A stretch of 64,000 bases of DNA, from positions 62,001 to 126,000 of the forward strand of contig JAULBX010000670.1 of the NCBI GenBank assembly GCA_032358255.1. The letters are read 5' to 3'. Numbering within the stretch: the first letter of the stretch is position 1; each line of letters starts with the position of its first letter. Origin of the DNA: Heterotrichella gracilis (lineage: Eukaryota > Sar > Xanthophyceae > Tribonematales > Xanthonemataceae). Under the pieces are notes generated by a model. That model had not been told where the DNA came from. It worked only from the letters and a program-made list of their open reading frames with translations, and did no database searches. This document shows positions 1-11,387 of the stretch, one piece after another. Position numbers and translations under genes: made by a program.

Positions 1-1371
1 GACGCACGGCCATGTAAGAACCCAGCCCTGCCGGTTGTTTGGGTGGATGTAAAGCGCCTGTGACAGCTGCGGCTGCGCCCTACCTCGTCAGTGGCATCAT
101 CTTCCTCGTCCTCAACGTCGTTGTCCACAAGGCTCATGGGAGCTTTAGACAGGTCCACTGGGGTGGCCCCGTTGGCGCCCGATTCTGACAGCTCCCCATC
201 CTTGGAGAAGTCCAGGTTGCCTGGCTTGTCCCCGTACTCGCCCCAAACCCGCTCTTGCTGCACAAGAAGGCCACCACTGAGCAATGTGATGCAGTGAGAG
301 GTGGCGCATGCACATGCAAATCAGCCAGGCACCCAGTACTTGCCAACCACCCCTGTGGAGCGTACCTTCTTCTTCTTCTCAGTTGGCTTCTTGGGCTTGC
401 TCTCTTTCAGTGACTTCAGCGTCTTCACTGAGGCAGCCGTCTTGCTGCCTTTGGCGCGCTTGGCCAGCTTCTTCTTGTCAAGGGCACTCAGGTTGAACGC
501 TGTGTCATCGCTCTTGCCCTGTAGCCACCCCAGCCGGTTGTCAAGGTCAGGACAATGCATGCATACAGTGGCAAACCACATGTCCGCAAGCTGTCACCAT
601 ACCTCTGTCACTTCCACATCACTGTCAGTGCTTGTCCCCAGCAACCCCTCAGTGGCAGATGTCACCTCTGTCTTGGCGACATCGGTCTCATCGTCGTCCT
701 CATCCTCGTCGGCATCAGTTGTTTGCACTGTGCTTGCCCTTGCCTTGCCAGCACCCTGTTGATAGCACCAATAGACAGTCATAAGCTGGGAATGCATCCA
801 TGAAGCTGAAACCATTGAGGTATTGGTTATGGGACCTTACCCTCCTGACTGCTGAGCCTTGTGTGAGTTGCTGTGGGCGCTTGGCCAGCTCCGCCCTTTC
901 TTCACACTCCCTGAGGATCTGCCTGAAGGTCTCCTCAAAGTTCTTGTAGTCATAGTGACGGGGCTTATACTGTGGCGCAAACTCCTGCTTCACTGACTCC
1001 AGCAGCTCGTCAATGTACAGCAGCTTCAGTGCCCTCTGGTAGACTGACACAAACACCAGCCCCAGCCCCTGTGACACACACGAAACAGTTTTCTGCAAGG
1101 ACCCACCTCGGTTAACTTGTAAGATTGGTGAACACAACCTATTCTCAACCACCACAAGAGCAAATTCCTAGACACCCACGTTGTGAAGCGTCCACTTGAG
1201 GGTGTATGCAGCTCCAGCTCCGGGGGCGTACGAGAAGTTGCTTTCTCCCGACCGCTCCTCCAGCAAGCACGTCCTGATCAAGGCGTTGATTGGGCTGCCC
1301 TTGAGCGCTGTGAGCTGGAAGGCCCACAGCAACGCCCCGCCCTTTGTGAAGATGGCAAAGTAGTCAAGCAT
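1..1371 (-). CDS. SRPRA: Signal recognition particle receptor subunit alpha (SRPRA), 5' part
   Basis: Docks ribosome-SRP complexes at the ER membrane by binding SRP54 through a C-terminal NG GTPase domain. Five exons are visible: 1180-1371, 841-1068, 603-755, 366-518 and 84-257. They join in frame to 300 codons and the gene runs off the left edge. The N-terminus MLDYFAIFTKGGALLW and the segments NALIRTCLLEERSGE and LKLLYIDELL match the longin-like SRX domain that binds the beta subunit (human begins MLDFFTIFSKGGLVLW). Exons 3-5 encode the charged linker, with an acidic DEDEDDDE stretch, a KKPTEKKKK basic stretch and the family motif RVWGEYGDK. The NG domain lies outside the window. The start is the first ATG before the SRX domain. 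Confidence 0.93.
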
Positions 1372-1751
1372 ACTTGTTGTTTCAAAGTGAGATCAAGCAC
1401 CAGATCAATCCTAGAAACAGTAACTAGCGGTTCGTAACTAGATATAGCTAGACTCGGTACGCAGGAGAGGTTTTCGGCTATGCAATGACAATCCACCCAG
1501 AATCCACCCTGCGATTATGGTGCTGAGAAGTGGTGGGTGCCTTTTTATGTGGGTTGCCCAAGTGGCACAGGCCGTATCCCCGTCACCAGGCAGTGTTTCC
1601 GGGCAGATATGAACTGGGCTTTTCCAGAAGCACACAGCAATTCTTTCAACCTGCAGTGATAAGTGCTGGTGGTTACGCTGAAAATAGGGTGGTCTCGGGA
1701 GCAAGCTGGCACCGATACAGCCTGCTGCCCACGCAGGGTTGGTCCTCATGC
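1372..1751. promoter_or_regulatory. Divergent promoter region, SRPRA / ATG101
   Basis: 380 bp between two divergent start codons, so it should hold both promoters and both 5' UTRs. I see no clear TATA box or known element. Part of it may be ATG101 5' UTR. Confidence 0.4.
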
Positions 1752-3065
1752 ATGACTACAAATGTCCAGCTGCGAGACCTGCAACCTGCCAGCGCTGGTG
1801 GGTCGCGTTGCTTTCTTGCGGCCTTTTCATATGCGTTATATATTAGACTAATGCTTTATGTGCCCTCGCAGCAACTTCATCCTCACGAGGTCCGCGAGGT
1901 TTTGAGATGTACGTATTGGGCCTTCCTTATGGTACTCTTACGTTACTATTTTGCATATGCTAAAGGTGCCACCTCAACCCTGACGCAGGCTTGTTGCACA
2001 CCATCATCTTCAATAGAGCGCTTGGCCCAACGCGACCCAAGGAAGTAGACTCGGAGCTGTTCGACGTGACTTACGTAGGTCGTGCACATCGCCAGCATGT
2101 GCCGCACACGAGACCCTCGCACGCCCTCCGTGTGCCCTGCCACAACACTTATCAACCTTGACTTGCCCCCTGCAGGTCCAGTGCGGCGATGCGTATGTAG
2201 ATCGAGTTGTTGAAGAAAAGATTGGCCAGTTCCACAGCTGGCTAGAAAAGCATCCTGGGAAGAAGGGTCAGGTGTGTATTGCCATTCTTTCGGTGGAGCT
2301 ACTGAGCTACTACTGCGCTCAGCCTCACAGAACGCTGTGCTGTACAGGTGTGTCTATCTTTCTTTGAGAAACGCACAAAGAACTCTTGGTTCACCACTCA
2401 AGAAGAGCGCCTGTACTGGGAACACTGGTAAGCAGGATGGGGCAGCAGGCGAAACCTTGCCCAAACCTCGGCCATGTTTCCCTCTCTCCGACACTTGCTC
2501 TGTGGTTGCCAGGTGCATAAACCTGACTGTCCTCAGCTCCGAAGTGGTGTTGGAAGAGCAAAAGCAGAGGACAGCGACCCCAGGTGTGGCACTATTGTTT
2601 TGTGTGCCTCTGCATCCTGGCTTCCCTTTTGACTCTAGAGTTGCTAAACCAGGCTTGGTTGGTTGTTGCAGCTCGTGTGGCCAGACATTCACAGCTCCAA
2701 CAGGACTTGGAGAGCTGCCTGACGTACATTGTGCAGTTTGTGAATGAGAAGAAAGACCACATCCCACCGGTGCTGTCCAACAAGCAGACAGTTACCTTTG
2801 AGTACGACATCACCATAGCTGGGTGAGTATATCACCCTTGGACCTTCCTGCTTGCCCTGTCAGGGTTGGAAATCAGGGCTGTGAGTGCTGTGTGAAACAA
2901 ATTTCCACCCTAGTTGCCAGTGTATACCCAGTGTCCTCAGTATCGTGCCATATGGCAACTAAGTGTGTGTTACCTGTGTTGCACAGGGACGGGGGGCTCT
3001 CCTTTGGTCTGGACGTAGTGAAGCGGATGCTGATGCAGACAAGCCCTCCACCTGTTCTGAGCTGA
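1752..3065 (+). CDS. ATG101: Autophagy-related protein 101 (HORMA-domain ATG1-complex subunit)
   Basis: ATG101 pairs with ATG13 in the ATG1 kinase complex that starts autophagosome formation. Exons at about 1872-1908, 1989-2074, 2176-2271, 2348-2427, 2513-2583, 2672-2822 and 2987-3065 join in phase to 200 codons that follow plant ATG101 closely: HEVREVLRC, LLHTIIFNRALG, VQCGDAYVDRVVEEKI, WLEKHPGKKGQ, FFEKRTKNSWFT, YWEHW, FVNEKKDHIPP. EHW is at the WF-finger region of the family. The first exon is uncertain. ATG 1752 gives MTTNVQLRDLQ, like the plant N-terminus, but no GT donor before exon 2 keeps the phase; reading straight through 1752-1908 stays open. The stop is only 27 bp from the next ATG on the same strand. 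Confidence 0.9.
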
Positions 3066-3092
3066 GTAATCAAGCACGCAACGTGGCAGCAC

Positions 3093-4061
3093 ATGGGCAC
3101 TGTCAAGCGTTTCCTCCACAACTTGGCTGGGCCACCCAACAACGCACTGACATACACCACGAGCATGCCGTCAGGGCCACCTGCTCTGTGCGCAGCATAC
3201 GCATTCATCACCAAGCAGTACAATGATCCAGCACAGCTGCACAGGGAGTATGAGGTGCTCCGCAAAGCGAGGACAAAGTCCTCTTTCAACTCAGCTGGGG
3301 AGGAGGTGAACGACCCCAAGAACAGATACGTCAACGTTTTGCCCTTTGACTACAACCGCGTGGTCGTCAACGGAGAGGACTACATCAATGCCAGCCTGTT
3401 GGAGAGCAAAGCAGGGGAGCTGCCAAAGTGGCAGTACATTGCTGCCCAGGGTCCTGTGGACGACACCATCCCCGATTTTTGGCGCATGATCTGGGAGCAG
3501 AATTCCAAGGCAGTGGTGATGCTCACCAACACTGTGGAGAGGTCCAGCATCAAGTGTGCCCCGTACTTTCCAAACTATGCGGGCGAGGGTGGCATGTACG
3601 GGGGCTTCACCGTGGAGTGCAAGCAGGTCAATGACATCTGCGGCGACATCAGGGAGCGGGAGTTCTGGGTGGTGAACTCTGCCACAGGGCAAGGGCGGAC
3701 CGTCAAGCACTATCACTACCACTCCTGGGCGGACCATGGCACTCCTATCGACACCAAGCCCACCCGCCAGCTCATCAGTGTGCTGGAGGCCGACGACTGC
3801 CACCAGTACCCAGTGGTGGTGCACTGCAGTGCTGGCGTGGGGCGGACAGGCACCTTTTGCGCAGTGGACGTCATCCTGCGGCGAGTGCGCCACCTGCACC
3901 CCAGCAATACCGACATCGGGCAGAGGGCGGTGAAAGTCAGCTCACTGGTGAAGAGCCTCAGGGAGCAGCGCATGGGCATGGTGCAGACCCCTGAGCAGTA
4001 CATTTTCATCTACCGTGCTGTGAAGGAAGGCCTGGAGGAAATGTTGCAGCAAGGTGCATGA
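3093..4061 (+). CDS. Classical protein tyrosine phosphatase, intronless
   Basis: 322-residue catalytic domain that removes phosphate from phosphotyrosine. Visible motifs, in order: KNRYVNVLPFDYNRVVV (phosphotyrosine loop, about 77-91), DYINAS (96-101), YIAAQGP (115-121), the WPD loop as HSWADHGTP (D214), the P-loop HCSAGVGRTG (nucleophile C245, R251) and the Q-loop MVQTPEQY (296-303). The WPD proline is alanine here but the general-acid Asp is present, so activity is expected. It is a single exon in a neighbourhood where almost every gene has several introns. No transmembrane or SH2 segment is seen. The start is the first ATG after the ATG101 stop; an upstream shared exon is not excluded. Closest known type is plant PTP1 and animal non-receptor PTPs. 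Confidence 0.9.
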   Translation: MGTVKRFLHNLAGPPNNALTYTTSMPSGPPALCAAYAFITKQYNDPAQLHREYEVLRKARTKSSFNSAGEEVNDPKNRYVNVLPFDYNRVVVNGEDYINASLLESKAGELPKWQYIAAQGPVDDTIPDFWRMIWEQNSKAVVMLTNTVERSSIKCAPYFPNYAGEGGMYGGFTVECKQVNDICGDIREREFWVVNSATGQGRTVKHYHYHSWADHGTPIDTKPTRQLISVLEADDCHQYPVVVHCSAGVGRTGTFCAVDVILRRVRHLHPSNTDIGQRAVKVSSLVKSLREQRMGMVQTPEQYIFIYRAVKEGLEEMLQQGA

Positions 4062-4486
4062 TGCGCTACACCGTTGGGTTGCAGTGGCGGATACAGGTAC
4101 TGCCTGGTTTGCAGTACCGCCTGGTTGCTTGTATTATATTCATTTAGTGTGTTTTACAGTGCTGCTGGTGGTGTGCTGCTTGCACACGCTTTTTGCCAAA
4201 TGGGCAGTGCTTATGAGCCCACACAAGAGGTTGCCAAGCACATATGCGTAACACCATGACTTGTTGATAGCTTGTCAACTCAATTATTATTACTAGTTGC
4301 TGTGGCTTGTGGACCGCACTCTCGATCACTGACTGACTTTGCTTAGAGTGTTTTTAATCAAAGTATGCACATCAGTCAGTCTAGGGCAGTACACAAATCA
4401 CAACTGCAGCGGCAGGATCTGGCTGTCAGGACCTATGAAGAATCCTATTTGGTCATGAGCGAACTTGTAGGGCATAGTTTGATCCA
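4062..4486. other. Convergent 3' intergenic region
   Basis: 425 bp between the stop codons of the phosphatase (+) and the PITH gene (-). It should hold both 3' UTRs. No other feature seen. Confidence 0.5.
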
Positions 4487-5351
4487 TCACGCCCCCTCAT
4501 CGACCTTCTTGATATCGTTGACGTTGAAGACCTCGCCCGCAGAGCCAAAAATTGAGATCTGTTGTATCGTGGTGGTTTCCTCGCCCCCTGTGTTGTCCTC
4601 TACGAAAATGCTCAGCTTGTGTACATTTTGGAACTTGGCAAGCCTGCAGGATTCAGGACAATTGTAACAGAGGTGCTCCAGTCTGGCGTTTCACTTGGTT
4701 TATAGCCAAGCCAACAATGGCCTGCACTAGCCGCCTCAACCAGGAGTACTCACCGCAATTGCACGCTTTCGCCTTGCAGTTGTCTTTCAGTCAAAGTAAA
4801 TTCTTGCGTGGCAGGAAAGTCAGATGCTTCGTTGAAGCCCAGGCTTGGTTTATTGATGAACAGTTTTACTTTGCTGGGAGCTGACCCATCGCCTGTGCTG
4901 TTCTTTATGACAATGGACTGGATCTTGACAGCTGCACAAAGCAGTAGAGCCAAATGCGTGAGTGAGGAACTGTACCAGGTTTTTAATATGTAGACAGAAA
5001 GCAAAACAACTGTACAGTGGTTGGCAGCAGCACCACAACCGCACACCTTGGTTGAATGGCACATGGATTAGAAGCTGTTCGTCAGTGTCCGACTCCAGAA
5101 GAAGCCCATCGTCTTCCCGATAGCCCTGGACGATAAGGCTGTGTCATTGACTGTTGCATCAGCAGCATCAGCAGCATCGCTAACAGAGACCAAGTGGGAC
5201 CCGCATGGCACACATTGGTCAGGTCGCAATGCATGCATATGCACATGCTGACCTGCTTGAGGGCGTTTGCGATGCTTTTGTCCGGTTTTTGGTTCAAGCA
5301 CTCCAGAGACTGCCATTCGATGAACTGCCCAAGATCCGTTTGCAAGCTCAT
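4487..5351 (-). CDS. PITH-domain protein (stand-alone)
   Basis: The PITH domain was defined in thioredoxin-like proteins that bind the 26S proteasome; the plant single-domain form (Arabidopsis At3g04780) has a known beta-sandwich fold but an unclear role. Four exons (5253-5351, 5047-5125, 4754-4931, 4487-4643) join in frame to 170 residues. Diagnostic segments: [66 protein letters not shown], and [16 protein letters not shown] at the end. There is no thioredoxin CXXC domain, and the length matches the plant stand-alone form. Cytosolic location is likely, since no targeting peptide is seen. Confidence 0.92.
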
Positions 5352-5933
5352 CTTGCTGTATTGGCGGCTAACTCTGCTTCCTTCGTCTTGTTTTGAGTCA
5401 CTCTGAATGCCGCATGCCGTTGCGCTGGCTTTGGATGTAGCTGCCCTTATCTACTGGTTCGGCTACTAGATATATTCAGGGCATTAACACGTTTGTGGGT
5501 ATGTGCGATGCGTCTGATTTGTGCCAAACAGGCATCACAGGTGATACAAGGCTCTTCACATATCGCCTGCCTGGGCACAGTGGGCACAGTGGAGTACCTG
5601 CCCAACTCTTGAGTACAATAGACTGTGGTGCGAGGCTATAGAGCATCAACTACATACTCCAACTCAAACCACGTTTGGGCAAAGACTTTATCAGTATACT
5701 CGTCCAAAGTGTGCAAAGCAGTGCGCCGCTCGGACTAGTGCGCTGTCGCCTGGATCGGGATCGCAGCCAGTGCATATGGGCGACAGAACTGTTACGCCAA
5801 CTAACAGCATTTGGTGCAGTTAGCATACTACTAGCATATAAACGCGTTACTGACTTCGCTTGCAACAAAATCACAGCGCATGCATATATAGCCACCACCG
5901 GTCCATTGGTGGGTGTAACTTGGGTGGCACACC
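5352..5933. promoter_or_regulatory. Divergent promoter region, PITH / uL15m
   Basis: 582 bp between two divergent ATGs. Contains a short direct repeat TGGGCACAG near 5573-5591 and a CATGCATAT motif near 5879. A frame of about 100 codons on the + strand (5675-5989) has no recognisable content and overlaps the uL15m start, so I treat it as non-coding. Confidence 0.4.
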
Positions 5934-7891
5934 ATGAAGCAGCGAGGCATTGGGCTGTTGCAAGGGCTAAAACAGTACGTCCAAAGTAGTGTTATTGTCT
6001 CTGCAAAGTCTTCCCAACCTGTCAGCACCTGGCAAGGGTGGGCAGCCAGTGGCAGGTTGTTCAATGCTGCTCAACCCACTCACCAGCAGCAAGTATCGCT
6101 GAACAATATTAGGGATAACCCTGGGGCAACGAAGCAGGTATGAAATATGTTTCAGACTGTCTAATGCTTTTAGACTCAGGAGAGCACTGCAGAGTCACTT
6201 GCTGTTGTCACCCAGTGCTGTTGTGGACGGCTTGTGCACTGCCATGCACAATGCCTTTGCTAAGAGTTACATGGTGCTCTGTTCCACAGCAAAAGCGAGT
6301 GGGGAGAGGCATCGGTTCTGGTCTGGGGAAGACTTCAGGACGGGGGCACAAGGGCCAGAAAGCTCGATCAGGTGCGCACCTTGTGAGCAATTCTTCACCA
6401 CTGGCAATACGATGCAAACCACTCCTCCAAGCAGCTTTCTCACAGGGTATCCAGTGCACCAGCACTTGCACGTTGTGACAACTGCTGCTGGGTGCAGGTC
6501 GGAGCCCTAGGGAAGGGTTTGAGGGAGGGCAGACGCCACTGAGGTTGCGGGTGCCAAAGCGGGGCTTCAGAAACCCGTACGTGCTGCACACACCTTCACA
6601 CGCACCTCCGCATACACCACGCATGTGATCATGCTTGAAGGCGCTCTCCAAACCATGCCCCGTTAGCCCTGGTACTAGAGGCGGTCTTGCTTGGCATGTG
6701 TACTGGGAGGTTTTTTCATGTCTGTCCGCGTCACCATACATTTAAGGTGTGTTGCCCCAATGCTTCCTGGCTGAAGCAGCTGTGGCTGTTCCCAGGTTCC
6801 AGCGCGAGTATGTGCCGCTCAACCTCAGCCGCCTGCAGGCGTGGATCGACCGCAAGGAGGTGGACGTGTCACAGGTGAGTTGCAGAGGGTACAGCCGCGG
6901 GTGGGTCAGACAGGCGTGCACTGTCATGTTAAGTAATACGCATGCTGCTTTATGGCGGACATGGTGCGGTTTTTTGTTGGTGTAGTGGGTCCGTCGCCCC
7001 CCTGAAGCATAGCACCAGCTGCTCGCCATGCGCTGGTTAGGGTTTAGGGTTTGGGGTTTGGGAGCAGTGTACCAGCCGTCGCCGCTGCACCGTGAGACCC
7101 TTACTCCCCCAATGGCCAATACTGAAAGTCACTGCCATGGCATCATGGCAACCCTAGCCTGACCCTTGCCTCTGTGTGCAGGTGATCACCATGAAGACCC
7201 TGAGGGACCTGGGAGCTGTGCACCGCAAGGTGACACATGGTGTGAAGGTGCTGGGGAGCGGGGCAGAGGACTTTGCGCTGCCCGTCCATCTGCAGGTGGG
7301 TGGTCAGTCAGTGATTGGCATGAGCACACGTCGTTCTTGCTGATCATTAGTTGTGAATCGTGCTTGTGATGGGTGTTTACAGGGGCTGTAGTAGTCTTGG
7401 CTGTTTTTAGGAGCACCCCATACCATTGGGTAGGTGCTGCAACTCAATTTCCAGTCCAGATAACAGTGGACATGAATACCTACATATTCAGTTCATTTTT
7501 ATTGGTTACCCAACATTATGGAGGATTGTATTGAAATAGAAGTGCGCTGTGAATGCCAGGAGCCTTCAGTGTCACCCCCAGCCGAGCTTTTCAGTCATTA
7601 GCACCATGCGCACCAACGCATTTATCATGCCTTGTGGTCCAGGTGTCCGCCTGCTCAGCGTCAGCCAAGGAGGCCATCGAGAGGGCTGGAGGTTCAGTCA
7701 CCACTGTGTACTACAACAAGCTGGGCCTCAAGGCACTGTTCAGCCCCGGGTGGTTTGCCAAGAAGGGCCGATTGCTCCCACGGCCTGCCCTGCCCCCACC
7801 AAAGCTCAAGGACAAGTTTGACAAAGTGGGATCACTTCCACCCATTCTTGAGGTGCCAACAGTTGCACCCAGCGCAGCAACAGTGGTGTAG
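5934..7891 (+). CDS. MRPL15: Mitochondrial large-subunit ribosomal protein uL15m
   Basis: Structural protein of the mitochondrial large ribosomal subunit. Six exons (5934-6137, 6290-6371, 6498-6576, 6796-6874, 7182-7295, 7643-7891) join in frame to 268 residues. Bacterial-type L15 signature: [60 protein letters not shown] and [15 protein letters not shown]. The tail [19 protein letters not shown] follows plant mitochondrial L15 rather than the plastid form. The first exon, with basic and serine residues, reads as a mitochondrial presequence followed by [14 protein letters not shown], the true start of the L15 fold. Intron 4 holds a telomere-like motif. Confidence 0.93.
7037..7062. repeat. Interstitial telomere-like TTTAGGG motif in uL15m intron 4
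   Basis: Short run of degenerate TTTAGGG/TTTGGGG units on the + strand inside the intron 6875-7181. Confidence 0.8.
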
Positions 7892-8498
7892 GTGGGTGGC
7901 AACCTGTTCTGCTGCAGGGATTCTGGGCCAGGGAATGCTCTTTGTACAGGGTAACTTTGAGAAATGTGGATCACAGTGTTGCTGTGATAGGTGTACATCA
8001 TTTGTCACACTGCCATAAATGGAGCAGGGTGGTTACTTCATTGAGGAATGTGGCATGCAGTGGATGTGCTACATAGAGGGCTGCTGCTCAAGTTTTCATG
8101 TGTGGGTATATGGTATTTCATCTCCAATGGTAACCGTTACACTGAAGAAGTTGTCTCCACCTTCATGCAGACTAATCAGTTTTGTTCCAATTCAATCCAA
8201 CATGGTTCAACGAATGGCAGCAATACTTGGTATGGACATTTTATTGCGCAACAGCAATGTTTTTCAATGCTTTTCAACCCAGTCTTGCCAACCATTACGC
8301 CATAGCAAGTGCTGCCACAAACTCCATTCAGCAGCAAACCAAAGTTGTGTCAGAAGTTCCATCAGAATAGCCAACAGCAAACATGTGATACCCGCTGGGA
8401 AGCGAATCTAGCAAGCAATTGACAATACTGTCATTTCTGCCAGATTCTGAATGGCAACACACGCCCTTTGCCATGTGCCACACTCTATTGTCCACAGC
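7892..8498. other. Convergent 3' intergenic region
   Basis: 607 bp between the stops of uL15m (+) and the peroxiredoxin (-); expected to hold both 3' UTRs. AT-richer than the genes. Nothing else recognised. Confidence 0.45.
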
Positions 8499-10630
8499 TC
8501 AGGCCTCATTCTTCAGCTGCGCCAGGCTCTTGAGCATTGTCTCTGGGCCACTGAGCTTGTAGCTCTTTGGCCCCTCCTCATCCACATTTAGCACCTTGAC
8601 CACCCCATCCTCTGCGTAGAGGCTGTAGCGCCTGGCACGCTCACCAACCCCGGGCAGGTGCTGGGTAAGACCTGCAATGAGAGGGGGTGTGAGAAGCCAT
8701 TACAATCAGAACAGGATTCATTGTAATACAATGCATGCAAGGAACATACGATGTATAATCGTGCAGCCTGCTGAGAATATACATTGTCCATCAAGGTTCC
8801 TATTGCGCGCAATAGATGCTGGCAGCATATGTTATATAGTCCTGCAGGTCCATAGTCGTCCCAGGGCAAGTGATCGAATGATATCCAACAGTTGCTGCAG
8901 TGCAAACATGGTTCACTGCCATGGACACATTGTCAACCAAGAAGACTCATAGTACTGCATGGGAGCATGCTCCACATGACCATTGCGAAATTGCGCACGT
9001 ACCCAGTGCCTTGCTGAAGTTGACGTCACCATCCCCCAGCATCATGATCTTGGCAGGGTCGACCTTGAGGTCAGCTGCCCATGCACGCATCACCCAGGCA
9101 TCTGCAGGAACACACGCCAGGAGCGGGTCAGGCTGCGTTTTATTGATAACTTCCATATAAGTAATGATATGTGACAGTGCAGACAGCCTCATGCAATAGC
9201 CACTATCAAATGAGGCTGCGGCAGCCTGCCTGGTGCCAACTGTACAGCCACCCATTGACAGAAGTCAAGGTGCTTGCGGTGCGGCACACAATTTTTTATC
9301 GCTTGATGGTTATGATTTGGTGCGAGCAAGTACTCCCCTAACTTTGCAGCTACTGAGTAACGCGTAGCTGCACACCGCAGATTTGGAGACACCCGCAGCT
9401 GGCAGTGCTGTTTATTATTGATTAATGATTACCACACCTTAATAAACTGGAAGGAAACACTATTTTATTCTTATTTGCACCCCCAAGTTGCTGTCAGACG
9501 CAGTATTGCTGGCAGGCACAGGCAATGTCATGCGCAACAATGCCTTTTACACATTGGTTGGCAATTCGATTGATGCTTTGTGATACCCAATCGCATACCC
9601 CATGAAATAACCCATACTATCCTCCAAACTACAGCCCGCTGCAGGCACACTAACTTCTATGTCAGTGTAATCTACTTCATGTCGGTGGAATTTGATCATC
9701 ACTCACCGTTCACTGACACGCATGCAATGACGTCCACGCCCTTGTTCTTGAGCTCATCATACTTCTCGTTGTACTGAGGCACATGCTTGCTGCTGCACAC
9801 ACTGGTGAAAGCACCTGGCAATGTCACAGGAGATTGATCAAATTTGAGTACCCCATATAGGCTGCCTCCAGTATTCTGCCATACATCCTCCTAACCGCTA
9901 CAATGGACTATGTGCGCAGTCAGCCTGTGGTTGCCCCAATGTATGCGGGGCACACAAAGGCAGGCCCATACATGCACAGACATGCCATGACATGTGCGGC
10001 AGTGAGGACAGACCATACATTATGGTCTTCAATAGCCCATTGGCAGGACCTGCATGCCCCCTATTGCCGCATGGCTTGCCAGCGGTGGCTGCTGCACCTC
10101 GACAATGAAGCAATGCACATTCCTACCACCTACTACAAATCCCTTAACACCCCGTTGCCAGCTCAGCTGACCACTGTGCAAAAAATTGACACTTCAACAC
10201 TTCCTGCACCATGACAGCCTGCGCATTGCCCCAGATAAAGCTGCCAGCTGTCCTCACCTGGCAGCCCAAAGATCACGGTCTTCTTGCCCTTGGTGATCTC
10301 CTCCACTGTCACCGGGGTGGGCTCCTGGGCATCCTCCTTGAGCATCGTCAGCTCAATGTCCTGGGGCAGCTTGTCTCCCTTCTTGATCATCCTGTCTGTC
10401 TTTACTGACGTGGACTGGGTGGCAAAGACCCTTTTGTGGGTGGCTGAGGTAGGGCGTGAGCTGCGGGACTGGCGGGAAAGGAGGGTGGATCCAGAGGTCG
10501 AAAGCTGTGCTGGCCTGAGACCACTGAATGCGTAGATGGTGCGAGCACAGGCAGAGGCTGGCCTGCGCTGGGAGCTGAGGGAAAGTGGCTGGACAGCCAC
10601 GGTAGACAGGCACAAGCTGTTTTGCAGCAT
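8499..10630 (-). CDS. Type II peroxiredoxin, organelle-targeted
   Basis: Reduces hydrogen peroxide and alkyl hydroperoxides with electrons from glutaredoxin or thioredoxin. Four exons (10258-10630, 9707-9814, 9003-9101, 8499-8671) join in frame to 250 residues. Family motifs: [20 protein letters not shown] with the peroxidatic Cys in [28 protein letters not shown] with the second Cys typical of type II enzymes, [11 protein letters not shown] and the ending region [20 protein letters not shown]. About 85 residues rich in Ser, Arg and Ala precede the domain and look like a transit peptide; plastid or mitochondrion cannot be decided by eye. The ATG at 10630 puts the transit peptide first; a longer frame opens at 10843. 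Confidence 0.92.
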
Positions 10631-11054
10631 TGCTAACGAGAGTCTCTGTCGGGCACGGGTTTGGAAGCAAACGTTGGCAGGTGTGCGTGAGTGGTTGGAT
10701 GGGGTGGGTGGAAAAGGTGACAACCAGCGATGATGGAGGGCGTTATGTACACCTTTGGCAAGCGGAAAGCGACTGGCTAGCGCCGCTGTCTCAAGGCCCA
10801 ACAACACGTTTTTTGTTGCTTCCCAGCATCTGTCTGAATTCATGGTCCGTTGCGCTGAAGTTGCAGGCTGCCTGCATTAGGGTTGGGCACTCCTCAAAAC
10901 CCTAGCGGTCCATTTCTGGAACCTTTTTCCCGCCATCGAGAGACGTATCTCGAGACAATCAGTGGCCTACCCAAACGTGGCTATTCGTTTCCAACAGCTG
11001 AAGTCTGACAGCTAATGCCTTGCAACTTTAGTTTGTAGAGGAATTGCACAAAGC
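10631..11054. promoter_or_regulatory. Divergent promoter region, peroxiredoxin / IF1-like
   Basis: 424 bp between divergent starts. Both products are probably organellar, so a shared promoter is plausible. No specific element recognised. Confidence 0.4.
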
Positions 11055-11387
11055 ATGGCGTCCAAACAGCTCCTGACCGTTTCCCGCGCATGCATGCATG
11101 CCCAGCGGGCATGGTGCGTTGTGCCTCGCCGCTCGATGGCGCTGGAGGGGTTGAAGGGGTACGACGACAGGGAGGCCGCAGAGGAACGCCTGTACTTCAA
11201 AAAGGAAGACGAGAAGCTGCTGAGGAAGCTGCTCTCCAAAGTGAAGGCGCAAGCTGACCATGTGGATGTGCACGCAGCCAAGGGTGACACAGCAGCAGAG
11301 CTGTCGGCCCTGTCCGAGATAGTGAGCAAGTACAGGATGTCTGAAGCGGATCTGGAGGCTTTGCTGAGGTGGAAGCACGAGTTGTAG
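11055..11387 (+). CDS. Probable mitochondrial F1-ATPase inhibitor (IF1-like)
   Basis: IF1 blocks ATP hydrolysis by F1 when the proton gradient falls. One exon, 110 residues. The first 30 or so residues (MASKQLLTVSRACMHAQRAW...) look like a mitochondrial presequence. Residues about 37-60, DDREAAEERLYFKKEDEKLL, match the minimal inhibitory helix of IF1 (bovine QAEEERYFRAR), with the key E-E-R-x-Y-F order kept. The C-terminal half (DTAAELSALSEIVSKY...) lacks the heptad coiled coil of animal IF1, so dimerisation may differ. The presequence codons contain a run of CATG repeats. A general mitochondrial coiled protein is the alternative. Confidence 0.68.
   Translation: MASKQLLTVSRACMHAQRAWCVVPRRSMALEGLKGYDDREAAEERLYFKKEDEKLLRKLLSKVKAQADHVDVHAAKGDTAAELSALSEIVSKYRMSEADLEALLRWKHEL

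Noticed and set aside
5675-5989. A 104-codon + strand frame upstream of uL15m
   Set aside because: It overlaps the uL15m start, has no domain and lies in the expected promoter/5' UTR.
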